Shown here: positions 47,415 to 57,509 of the stretch, piece after piece
Layout: every line of letters begins with the position of its first letter
Position numbering within the stretch: the stretch's first letter is position 1
Assembly: GCA_022813625.1 (NCBI GenBank)
Contig: JAKLMB010000004.1
Span: 1,302,001-1,366,000 of the forward strand
Direction: 5' to 3'
Source: Aaosphaeria pasadenensis
Taxonomy: Eukaryota; Ascomycota; Dothideomycetes; Pleosporales
Length of the DNA: 64,000 nt
Position numbers and translations under genes: made by a program
The notes under the pieces: model-generated
What the model saw: the letters and a program-made list of their open reading frames with translations, nothing else
The model's database searches: none
Told to the model about the DNA's origin: nothing

Positions 47415-48361
47415 ATGCGGTCCTTCGTATTGCTATCGTTGCTCAGTGGGCTTGCGCTCGTCTCCGCGCAGACGAAGCCAAAGTGCGAGTCTCAATGCCC
47501 GTTGGTCAAGTGTCCTGCTACGGACGCTGCTGTAAGTTTCTAAATTCAATTCACCTTCGACTACTACTTTTAAACTGCTTGCTGATATGTTCTCCGTCCA
47601 GACTCTCTGCAGATGCAAGAACACTCGTGAGAGATTGTGCAAGGAAATGTGTCCAGACTACCAACCGTTATACCTCGTAAGCCCACCTCACCCATTTACA
47701 TCTCCCATATCACATATCATTCAAAAATACTAACACTCACCTCCAGCCTTGTCCAATCTCCCCGCCCACCAACTCCCCAATCCCACCCCCCGTCACCGCC
47801 CCAGTCCAACCACCCACCCTCCCATCTCCAACCCTCCCCCTCCCGACACCCACGCCCCCAACCCCGACCGGAACCTGCCAGTGCGAAAACAAAGCCTGCC
47901 CCATGGTCTGGCCGCAATCCTGCTACTGCATGAACTCCATCAAGTCCGCCTGCTTCGCCAAATGCGGCGGCGAGGCCCCTACCTTGCAAGAATGCCCTCC
48001 CCTCTCTCAACCCTCGTTCGTCACGCTGGCGGCCCTCGCGGTCGTGGACTCCACCAAGCCGACGCCGAAGCCACAGCCCACGGGCGCAAACCCCGTGTGT
48101 GGCGGCGGACGCGGGAACTACAGGACGTGTGAGGAGGGATGGACGTGCATCAAGAATCCGTACAAGCCGGGCTGTGGGCCCGAGTGTGATGGGTTGGGGG
48201 TCTGTGTGAAGGATAGGATGTGTGGTGGATTTGCGGGGTTTGCGTGTGGGACGAAGGGGCAGGTTTGCGTGGATGATCCGAGGGATGATTGTGATCCGAA
48301 GAGGGGAGGGGCGGACTGCGGGGGATTGTGTATGTGGGAGGAGAAGGTGCAGGAGGAGTAG
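47415..48361 (+). CDS. Secreted cysteine-rich protein with proline-rich linker
   Basis: Three exons (47415-47531, 47602-47676, 47747-48361) give 268 residues. A clear signal peptide (MRSFVLLSLLSGLALVSAQ) precedes a first Cys cluster (CESQCPLVKCPATDA, TLCRCKNTRERLCKEMC). Then comes a linker of about 45 residues, mostly Pro, Ser and Thr (PPTNSPIPPPV, PTPTPPTPTG). A second cluster follows (CQCENKACPMVWPQSCYC, SACFAKCGG), then a PTPKPQPTG spacer and a third cluster of about 90 residues (NPVCGGGRGNYRTCEEG, CGPECDGLGVC, GFACGTKGQVC, ADCGGLC). No enzymatic motif is seen. The layout of signal peptide plus repeated disulfide modules and an O-glycosylated-type linker resembles fungal cell-wall or effector-like proteins. 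Family not recognised; role unknown. Confidence 0.8.
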
Positions 48362-48688
48362 GGGTTGAAGTCTTTTTTTTCATTCTGGGGAGGAGGACGT
48401 ATTTCATGCAAAAAAGGGGAGTTGAATGGTGAAGAGTTAAAAAAAATATATGCAAAAAGTCAGTACCGAAAATTTCATGGAGATTGAGTTCAAGTCGTCT
48501 CGGACCGCCTCAAGTGCGTCCTCGTGAAAATAAAATAAATTGAGTTACGTTTCATCAGTGGATATCTCTACGTAGCGCCGTTTGCCCCAATGCTGCCCAT
48601 CAAAATGCTTAATTCCTGAGCATAGAAAACCTCCCATGCCCCCGCCAACTCCAAAACCATGCGAGATGAACTGAATGATTATTTACAT
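48362..48688. other. Convergent 3' intergenic region
   Basis: Between the stop of the cysteine-rich protein gene and the stop of the RING gene. Short A and T runs near 48370-48460 fit polyadenylation regions. Confidence 0.4.
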
Positions 48689-51013
48689 TCAGCGATCTCG
48701 GTCAACGTCGTCATGACTCTGCCGTCTCTGAGTACCAGTGGCAGACCGAATGGCGTCGAAGCCTCTCCAGATGGTAGTCTGCACGGTGGAACTCAGTTCG
48801 CGAAAAGAGCCACTGAGATCGAAACCAGTGCCTGGACTGTTGGATCCAGCTCTGCCTCTACCATCGTCGACTTCGGGACCGTCATCCCAATTTGCCTCTA
48901 CGTCGGGGTCGTCGTAGAGATCTGAAGACGATATTGGCACAGGCCGGGATGCGGACGGTGAGTCGTTGTGAGTCTCGGCAACCTGTGCTTGCAAAGAGCC
49001 AGGATCATCGTGGAAAGGTCGAGATGATCGCGTCGGCAAAGATGGGAAACGAGCTCGGTCACGGAACGATTGTGATAGCGAGCGGACGACATCGCCCTTA
49101 CAAATCGGGCATGTTCGACGGCGGGTCACAAGCCAAGGAGTACTAATAATGGTCAGCTAACATCCTATGATAGGATATACATTGAGTACTCACATGCACT
49201 CTACGTGAAATTCATGGCCACACGGCAAGCTCATCACTTGGCTGACACCGTCCACGTAGTCCTCTAAACATACAACACACTCTCTTTGACGGCCAACATA
49301 GCGACGACGCCATTCAGCTAGGCCACTTTCGCGTTTCTCCTCCTCCGGTACCGCCTCGCTCTGATTGACAGAAGATGATGACGCAGGCGATTCGGTCGCG
49401 GCACGAGACTGAGCTCTTGAACCAGCAGTGCTAGGCCGCGAGGCTGTTCGTTGCAACAGAGGTGTTGTTGGAGAGGTCGTCGCAGGACTTGCGGATGGCG
49501 AAGGGGTGTCGCTAATGGTGTGATATGTTCGAACAGGTAGACGTTCCACCACAGACTTCGGTGCCCGCCAGCGTCGGCGGCGTATCCGCGATCTTAGTAG
49601 TAGGAGGGCGTACACAACCGTTAACGTGACTAAGGGACTCACGACCAAAACAAGAAGAGTATCAAATATCGGACTGGAAGAAACGTTGGCTGGCGTCAAA
49701 GTAACCCAGAGACCCTCGTGATGTGCTGGGTCTTCTGGTTCCTGGCCATCTGGTTGAGCTTCGGGTACCTCTTCAATAGGTCGAGCGCCCTGGATTTGCC
49801 CGCTTCTTTGTGGGATGAAGCCACTAGATGTTCTCTGAGGTATGAGGTCGAGATCAGGCCAGTCCTGGTCACCAGTGGTGTAATCGTCTGTTATTTGTAT
49901 AGGACTCACGGAAGATGGCGTTGCAGACTTGGCACCTTCATAGTCTGGAGCAGTGTCGACATCAAAATCTTCATCGGGTACCCACGCTGAGTCCTTACTG
50001 ACTGTGCTTCGTTCCACACGTCTCGTGCTCCAAGGGTTGAGAGAGCGCATAGCTGAGCCGAACCAACTGGTAGAGGCCCACTTCTCCTTCTTGTCAAGGT
50101 CGGCAGTTTGGTCTGTCTCTTTCTCAGCGCTGCCGGAGCGTGCTCCACCTTTATTACGACGCGGTTGTGTATCGAAAGGTTGTTCTTGCGCAGTTCCAGG
50201 CAATTTCGAATCCTTGGCAGGCTGTACCTGGGTAGCGCTGCTGGCAGAAAGTGAATGTAGAAAGCCAGAGGGAGGGACCAGGGACGAGAGCAGGTGAGCC
50301 GTAGTGTGCGTTATGAAGAGTGCGGGGATGGTAATATTGGAGCTGTCCCCATGTGCGTACATTCGAATTAAAGGTCCACCACGGACATCATCTCCGACAA
50401 CCACGGCGACGCCTCCTCGGCTCTGAGCCCATTTTACCTTGTCCAGAAAACCGCAGCCACCTCGTTTTAGGAGTACAATCTTGCCAGTAATCTCAGCGCT
50501 CTCTTGGATTGACTGGATATCTGCATGCTCTCTTAGTGCCCGCCTGACCGGTGCACTATCATTGTCCTTGTAGTCTTCGGTGTTCGAGGATGGTCTGCTT
50601 CTAGACAGGGTTTCGACGTTGAGTCTCGCTGCACTCGCACGCTCCTCCCAGCCGGGAACGTCGCTACATCCCAGTTCTCCGCGGGATAGGGCTTCGTCGC
50701 CAAAGCCGCTCCCAATCCAAAGCGGTCCGCTCAACCCCTTCGAAGGGAGAAAAGGGCCAAAAGCGGCGGGGCGCGAGAGAAAGAATGTCGAGTTATCATC
50801 TGTGAGGCTTATAATGGCAGAAGGTGGGAAGAGCGACGCAGGCGATGTGAAGGAGAAGAGGGCCTTCAGCCTGTTCTGCTTCTTCGAATTCGCAGCGGCT
50901 GCAGGAGCATGGTAGCGTTCGTCTGGGTATTGTGGACTGAGACTGGTGTATAGCAACAGTGTGAGAGTCAAAAAGCTTATGGTAAGCGTTAGAAACAGTC
51001 GTATCGGGCGCAT
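48689..51013 (-). CDS. PA-TM-RING type E3 ubiquitin ligase
   Basis: Membrane-bound ubiquitin ligase of about 757 residues. Exons 51013-49194 and 49142-48689. The chosen start begins a signal anchor (MRPIRLFLTLTISFLTLTLL); an ATG at 51082 would add 23 residues. The PA domain is recognisable as ITGKIVLLKRGGCGFLDKVK, AQSRGGVAVVVGDD and later SSNITIPALFITH. A disordered stretch leads to one TM helix (FDTLLVLVVSPLVTLTVVYA) followed by basic RSRIRRRRWR. The RING-H2 domain is CVVCLEDYVDGVS, LPCGHEFHVECITPWL and TCPICK; the single intron falls inside it, between His-Val-Glu-Cys and Thr-Pro-Trp-Leu. PA domain, TM and RING in this order match RMR/GRAIL-type ligases of endosomes and vacuole. Substrates unknown. 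Confidence 0.92.
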
Positions 51014-52488
51014 TCTGAAAAATGACGAGATGAGAGCGGAACTATTCGCAGTCTGAGAGCAGCAAGTATGCTGGAGACTCAAGCTCGTTCAAACATTCGA
51101 GTACACGCGAGGGTCGAGAAACTGGTCGCTGGAGCGAAGAGAAATCACTGGCGGCACTTTAATGTCACTTGGGGGCGATGTAACAGTGGAGGGGTGCAAA
51201 TGGCTCAGAAGCGGTCGCTGTTTCGCCGGTGACGGTCTGGAACAGAACATGGGCGAGGGAAGGATGGATGCGAAGTGTAGGACATGCAGGAGGGCGTAAA
51301 AGAATTCCGAAACAAGCTTCACGGGAAAGGTCCAGGTGGTTGTGGTCGTGGTGAAAGGCGGGAGCGCGTGGTGTTGATGATGATGATGGTGCCTGTAGTG
51401 GTGAATCGTGATGCGGTGATGTGATGTTATTATCCGGATTGGGATTAGTCGCTTCGATAGGAGAGTCCGCCCCGCTGGCCCGCCCAAACTAAGTCTTCCC
51501 TATCAACCAACTTCGTCACATAACGATTAGGTAGGAGGTGATGCATTGCTTTTGGAAACTTTCACTCTGTTCAGATGCATCTATGCCGACAAGCTCGGTA
51601 GAGCTTTTTTTCTCTGAAGTTTCCTTGCTGTTAAGTATTTTTTGGATCATATCCTTGCGTAAAATGCCACCACTGATTTGGACCTCGTTCTTTTTGAACC
51701 AAAGTCTTACCATTATCTCTTCGCGGAATCAGATGAAACAGGAAGTACATGCTGTCTTCCCATGTAATTTCTGGTTCATAGTATCATCCTGAGATGGGCC
51801 GCGATTGCCGTTCGATTCATCCGTTTAGAACTTCTTCCTATACTCGTATTCTTTGTTATGATGTGACTGGAATATGGTCGACTCTTTGTCACGTGATCCA
51901 GATATTCACACCCAGAGGTAAGGTACCTACGCGCGCACGTACGGCTCTCAGAACAAAAACAGCATGGATGTAGATTGACCATACTGTAGGAGAACCTGAA
52001 GTTACAGTCTTTGTTCAGGAGTGACTTCTGTCTTGCTATTCCTCGAGATGCGTTATCTACACTTCTGTCCCATTTGAATGCGCTGAATATATTCCTACCA
52101 CTTCCGAGATTAGTAGACCATCTACATTTCTATCAGAAACTCCCCTCGAAGCCTATCAACATCGCTACTGCATCAGAACCTCCATTTGATGTTGCAGCGG
52201 AAGGGGGTGTTCATGACCGTCGTTACCCACGATTGCCATCAGTGCCTTCCACTTGATCGCTGTACTGAGCCCATATATCTATCGCTACGCCCGTCCTCTC
52301 CTTTCGTTCTTTTTCCCCTCAATCTTCATTGTTTATCTATTCATATACCTAACGTCCTACGAACTCTTGTCCTACATTCTCATTTCCTTACCTTTCGACG
52401 AACCTCTCAAATCTTGCTCGTCTAAGAACAAAGTCGTTCAATCAACTCCCACCGTATACTTTTACCTGCCAACTACGTCTTCGCGAGG
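51014..52488. other. Divergent upstream region of the RING and aquaporin genes
   Basis: About 1.5 kb. TGATGATGATGATGG-type repeats near 51373-51389. Pyrimidine-rich tract at about 52270-52440 before the aquaporin start, typical of strong fungal promoters. Between 51520 and 51800 the minus strand has a short open stretch (Y-E-P-E-I-T-W-E-D then FHLIPRRDNG next to a GTAAGA donor) that may be a gene relic; not annotated. Confidence 0.4.
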
Positions 52489-53964
52489 ATGAACAATGTC
52501 AACAATCCTGCACGGAGCTTCATGGTTCTACCTGGCATGAAGCCTGCCTACACCACAGACCCTAAACACCCAGGGGAGAAACGACTACCAGGCGTCGGAT
52601 GGCTGCCGAACAGAGTCCGTCACATCATCATCTCGATGCTCGGCGAGTTTGTTGGAACGTTCCTGTTCCTCTTCTTCGCTTTTGCCGGTACTCAGGTTGC
52701 GAACACACCTCCGGGAGAAGCAGGGTCTCCGCCCAGCGTAGCCACGTTACTATATATCTCGCTCGCATTCGGCTTCTCGCTGGCTGTGAACGTGTGGGTC
52801 TTTTTCCGAATCAGTGGAGGCTTGTTCAATCCTGCGGTACGCTGCCCTTCAAAATTATTCGAAGTCATCATCTATGTACTAATTCAATATCATACAGGTG
52901 AGCGTTGCACTTGCGCTTGTTGGAGCTCAGGGTTGGGTAAAAGCAGCACTTCTCATCGTTGCTCAACTCCTTGCAGGCATTTCTGCCGCGGGAATCGTAT
53001 CAACACTCTTCCCTGGCGATCTGACTGTCCGGACCACGCTCAGCGAGGGCACATCGACAATTCGTGGCTTGTTCATCGAAGTATTCCTGACCTTCGAGCT
53101 TATCTTTTGCATTTTCATGCTCGCGGCCGAGAAGCACAAAGCAACATTCCTAGCCCCAGTAGGAATTGGCCTCTCTCTCTTCATTGCAGAATTGGCTGGT
53201 AAGCATTTCTCTCGAACCGTACTTTGCCACCGCTCACTCTTCCAGGGGTTTACTTCACTGGCGGTTCACTAAACCCTGCTCGTTCACTTGGGCCGGATGT
53301 CATTCTAGGAACCTTCGATAGTTACCACTGGATCTACTGGGTGGGACCTCTGGTCGGCGCAGTTCTCGCAGTCGTTTTCTACCGCCTCATCAAAGCACTC
53401 GAGTACGAGACTGCCAACCCTGGTGCTGACGGTGATGGTCAAGAGCTCCGATACCAACGCCCTGAGACTCCAGCGGGAGACAACGTCGAAGCCAGGCAAT
53501 CTAGTACGTTAGTTCTCCTCTGAGTTTAGGCTTCGATTAATCTCGGGATTGACAGTGGTTTAGCACGACGTACTACGGATGGGACTGACGACTCCGATTT
53601 CCTTCCTCCTATTCATCCCATCAACAAGCCTTTTACTCAGCCACATTTTCTGAGTTCTTCGCATTACACAACCACGTCGGCAAGCTCCGCCCATTCTCAG
53701 CCTACGAGACCTCCTCGAGTATACAGACATGGTTTGGATGGCAACCGTTCCGCTTCTAGTTCGGAATCTGCATTGGACCATCCCAACGATCGCCCAAGAG
53801 CTCAGCATCGCCGCAGCACAATCAGACCAACTCGTGCACATAGTGAAACCTCTGACAGCAGTTACCGCAGCGGACCAAGTCTAGAGTCTAGGAGTTCAAG
53901 TGCAAGTGGGCGATACGACATTCGCTCCCGGTCTCACTCTCTTGAAAGAAGTCGATCCCGCTGA
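52489..53964 (+). CDS. Aquaporin with long Ser/Arg-rich C-terminal tail
   Basis: MIP-family water channel of 435 residues. Exons 52489-52836, 52898-53198, 53246-53503, 53564-53964. The first NPA box is SGGLFNPA at residues 114-116, at the very end of exon 1; the second is TGGSLNPARS, N226 to S230. Ser rather than Asp after NPAR points to an orthodox aquaporin, not a glycerol channel. Six TM helices can be drawn, for example ISMLGEFVGTFLFLFFAFAG, LLYISLAFGFSLAVNVWVFF and YWVGPLVGAVLAVVFYRL. The cytoplasmic tail of about 135 residues (from residue 300) is rich in Ser, Arg and His and ends RSRSHSLERSRSR, so many kinase sites are possible. The last intron (GTACGT to TTTAG) was chosen because it keeps the tail open. 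Confidence 0.9.
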
Positions 53965-54355
53965 CGGGACGGGCCGCCTGCAGAGTCGAGGCCGCGAGGG
54001 GGGGCCTGTTATTACATCTTCTTTTGGTTCCCACATTTCGTTATCCGGGCCTGCTTCTGTCCGTAAGTAGTGGCGAAAAGTCATGCTCTGTAGGTGGCGT
54101 GTTTGTAGTAGATGTTATTGGGAGTCGGAATCAATTACAAACCCCTATTTTCCTAGTTTTTCCATGTTTTCTGTCGACTCCTTCATGTTATGCTGAATGC
54201 TATCACACTGCACATACATTATCCCTTACCTACCTGGGCCTAATGCCTGCGCGTATAGAAAAGTCGCCGAAGCTGAGCATTATCAATCATCATACGTATC
54301 GCTTGAGTCACCTCGGTCAAAGTATTTCGTAGAATTAGATGCAAGAAATATGGTT
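53965..54355. other. Convergent 3' intergenic region
   Basis: About 390 bp between the aquaporin stop and the DUF4863 gene stop; no gene seen. Confidence 0.35.
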
Positions 54356-55076
54356 TTAGATAGATACGGGCTGCGGATCCTCCGGTTGAGCTGCATAGCT
54401 GATCCTCCCTGCTGGCAAGAAAAATAGGGCGACAAGCGCCCCACCTCTGACTTGAGGGTAGCTAGATAGACAGTGTCAGTAGGGCAAAACTTCTCCAGAA
54501 TCCGAACACTCACTGATGCGTTCCCGCCCCAGGACTCGTCCACCCGGCGCCCTGCCACCCAGACATGCCCATCAACTCGGCCGTCTCATCAATCTGCACC
54601 ACGCAATTGATCTCGCCATACGGATGCTTATGATACTGACCCTTGAACACCTCATCGCTCTGCATGTACACGGTCGTGATGCTGAAGAACCTCGTCTCCT
54701 CCTTCGGCACCGCGACCTTGGACCGCCGGTAGTGCCGGCCGTCGACCTCGATGTTGGCGGCCCAGCCCTCCTCCACACCCTGTCGCGTCAGTGCGCACAG
54801 GTCGTCGTAGATGGGGGTTCCCGGGCCGTAGTTGGCGTTGAGGTAGGTTTCTAGGGGTTTCCCTGGGGTTCTGGGTCATGGTTAGGGAGATGGGTTGATA
54901 TTCTCTTTCTCACTTGATTGATGGGGCGTAAAAGGGGAAAGGGAAATGGGGGAGGAAGGGTTTTACAAGTTCTCGACCTCGGAGAAGAAGTCTTGACATC
55001 GTTGCAGGAGCTTCTGGGCCGTGGGGTGTTTGGCGAAGTCGACGTCTACGGAGGGGGTGTCGTATGTTCCTCCCAT
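54356..55076 (-). CDS. DUF4863 protein, 4-hydroxylaminobenzoate lyase-like
   Basis: Three exons (55076-54967, 54870-54514, 54461-54356) give 190 residues. The first exon encodes MGGTYDTPSVDVDFAKHP and LLQRCQDFFSEVENL. The second carries LNANYGPGTPIYDDLCAL, NIEVDGRHYRRSKV, FFSITTVYMQSDEV and the His-rich metal-site-like QYHKHPYGEINCVVQID. The third, joined by a phase-2 intron, completes GAGTHHYPQVRGGALVALFFLPAGRISY. The cupin-like pattern HKHPYGEIN plus GTHHYP matches the DUF4863 family, whose bacterial member PnbB is a 4-hydroxylaminobenzoate lyase. That gives a plausible reaction class but not a proven one in fungi. The acceptor after GACCCAG was preferred since the other candidate (CCCCAG) breaks the frame. 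No targeting signal. Confidence 0.82.
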
Positions 55077-55903
55077 GGTGGTGGTGGTTTTGTTGATATT
55101 GGATGGGTTCTTTTTTTGTTTCTTCTCTTTAATTATGTCTTTGAGTCTTCCCGTTCCAACAATGATGATGATAGAAGGCGATGAGATGGGGTGTTTACTG
55201 CATTGAGTTAGAATGGATGTTGAATTACAGAGGCGCGGTGGAAAACTCACAGATCAGACGAATGCCGTCAGCGTTAGCGCACAAGAAATAGAATGTGTTT
55301 ATAATGTCGAACGTCTCAGTGGGAAAGTCTTCCAACAGGACAAAGTCTTTTCTTATTCCTATCTAGTTACCCCGCAACGTGAACAGTAATTAGAGTATTA
55401 CAAGACGCTGCCGATTCGGGACGTGTTATCGGTCGGATAGAGCACCGAACCTGGGGCTCGGATACGTACGGCACGGCGCCAGTGGAGTTTTGGTTAGGCA
55501 TTGCTTGTTTGTGGAGACGGTTAGGGACGTTTGTGATTGTGGATATTCAGGGTCCAGGTTACAGACATCAAACTATGGGGTACCTGGTAATGAAGTGCAA
55601 GAAGATGTTCAATAGGCGTTGACGTAGGGAGGGGTGTACGACAACGGCTTATAGGGCGCGGTTGCCTATGAGGACTGCGGGGTTCTTGTTGCCTCACTAA
55701 GACAACAACCATTACTTTAAAGTAATTCAATCGTAACATCAAACGGATTCAATACAATACCTCCAGAGACTCCTACTATCATCATCTCTTCACTTCTCGA
55801 CTTGATCAGACAGAAACACTAAATTGTGACTCCAGATTCTTCTCATCGCCCGTCACACATCTCAACTTCTCACAGCCTTCTGTCAACATCAACAACCCAC
55901 ATC
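55077..55903. other. Divergent promoter region of the DUF4863 and UCH genes
   Basis: About 830 bp; pyrimidine-rich just before 55904. No further feature seen. Confidence 0.35.
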
Positions 55904-56727
55904 ATGAGTTCATCCGAACAGCATCAACCAGACACCCAAGCAGTCTCCTCAGACGGCAAGAAGAAATGGATAATGCTCGGTCCGTCCCATCAAACCCCCC
56001 AGTCTCACCAACCCACTAACAACTCCCCCCAGAAAACAACCCCGAAGTAATGAACCGCCTCGCCACCAAACTCGGCCTATCCTCTGACCTGGAATTCTAC
56101 GACGTCTACTCCCTCGACGACTCGGACCTCCTGGCCATCATCCCACGTCCCGTCCTCGCCCTCCTCGTCATCATCCCCCTCACCCCGGCCTGGGCGCAGG
56201 ACCGCGAGAAGGAGGACGCAACGATGAGCGATTACTCCGGTGTAGGCCCAGACGAGGCCGTGGTCTGGTTCAAACAGACAATAGGAAATGCGTGCGGCTC
56301 GATCGGCATGCTGCACAGTGCGATCAATGGCCCCGCCGTCGACTTCATCACGCCTGGCTCAGATCTTGCGGCCATCCGCGAGGCTGCGATTCCGCTGCAC
56401 ATGGAGGAGCGGGCGCAGATGCTGTACGACAGCGTGCCGTTTGAGAAGGCGCATAAGTCGGTAGAACAGGTCGGCGACACGCTGGCGGAAACTGAGGCCG
56501 AGCATCGCGGGCAGCATTTCGTTACTTATATCAAAGAGCGTGGCAGGCTGTGGGAGCTTGAGGGCTCGAGGAAGGGGCCGATTGATAGGGGGAGTCTGGG
56601 AGATGATGAGGATGTGCTGAGTCCCAGGGCGCTGGAGTTGGGGATTAAGAGGATCATGAAGGTGGATAGCGATGCTGGGGGACGGGATTTGAGATTCAGC
56701 TGCATCGCTTTGGCTCAGAAGTGGTAG
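55904..56727 (+). CDS. yuh1: Ubiquitin C-terminal hydrolase, UCH-L3/Yuh1 type (peptidase C12)
   Basis: Cysteine deubiquitinase that trims small adducts from ubiquitin C-termini; cytosol and nucleus. Exons 55904-55979 and 56033-56727; 256 residues. The N-terminus reads KKKWIMLENNPEVMNRLATKLGL, the standard UCH start rebuilt across the intron. The oxyanion Gln107 and catalytic Cys113 are in FKQTIGNACGSIGMLHS. The catalytic His187 is in RGQHFVTYI. In the place of the usual E-L-D-G that carries the third catalytic residue this protein has ELEG (Glu202). The flexible crossover loop precedes this (PLHMEERAQMLYD to LAETEAEHRG). Length exceeds the 230 residues common in yeast, mainly through a loop near residues 203-230. 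Confidence 0.92.
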
Positions 56728-56942
56728 GTGTCTATCACGGCCATATAGATTTCAAATCTGCATTGAAAGGAAAGAGTAGGGAGTAGGTTGGTCGTTTTGC
56801 TGCCAGCATAGAGTCTGATACCAGACCTCCAGAATCAAAAATCAACCCTTCTATGATTAACAAACCCGTAGTCTTTAGAACCTCTATACCAAAACACCAC
56901 CCACACTTCTTACAAAATCTCCTCCCATCCACCCTCTTCCCC

Positions 56943-57509
56943 TCACTCAACACAATAATAATTGCCCCCCAGCACCTCCCCGAGCCCCAACTTCCGCTCA
57001 CAACCATCCAAATCCCACTTCACCCTCGCCCACCTGCCCACCTCCCCCTCCTCTTCCAACCCCAACATTCCCCTCACGTCTCCACTCCCCAGACCCTCCG
57101 GCTGCTCATACACCATAAACACATACCGATGCTTCGTCGAGAAAACCGGCGGATTCGGCGCCAACCAACCCACCGCCGCGGCCTCCTCCTCCGCCGCCTT
57201 CAGCTCAACCCACCCATCCTCATCAGCCTCGCCGTGCGGCTCGAGGCCCGCGTGGATGAGATGCAGCATGGGGCTAAGCAGCGTGGAGAATAGCGGGGAC
57301 GGGGCGTCCGGGTCGGCGGCGATGACGAGGTATTTCTTCCCTGGGGTTATGAGGGACGAGGAGAGGGAGAAGGTGGGGGGTTGCGTGACGGAGGGTCTGG
57401 GGGCGAGGGTTCCGGGCGAGGTGATGGGGGGATATTGGGGGTGGTGGATGCGGAGGGGGGAGGTTCGGGTGCGGGTGCAGTCGTCGTAGACTTTTTGGAG
57501 GGAGGACAT
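56943..57509 (-). CDS. Phosphatidylethanolamine-binding protein (PEBP) family protein
   Basis: 188 residues from the ATG at 57509 (MSSLQKVYDDCTRTRT). Signature parts of the PEBP ligand pocket are visible: YLVIAADPDAPS (D-P-D-A-P), MLHLIHAGL, RYVFMVYEQPEG and the C-terminal GEVLGGNYYCVE in place of the usual G-x-x-x-A-G-N-F-F. Fungal PEBPs related to yeast Tfs1 inhibit carboxypeptidase Y or act on Ras/PKA signalling. The HA after HLI-type motif and the DPDAP box support the fold; function is inferred only. An in-frame ATG at 57620 would add a basic, Thr/Pro-rich stretch (MNLLTSTKEKPPSIATRKHP) that could be a mitochondrial presequence or just 5' UTR. Confidence 0.85.
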   Translation of the reverse strand: MSSLQKVYDDCTRTRTSPLRIHHPQYPPITSPGTLAPRPSVTQPPTFSLSSSLITPGKKYLVIAADPDAPSPLFSTLLSPMLHLIHAGLEPHGEADEDGWVELKAAEEEAAAVGWLAPNPPVFSTKHRYVFMVYEQPEGLGSGDVRGMLGLEEEGEVGRWARVKWDLDGCERKLGLGEVLGGNYYCVE

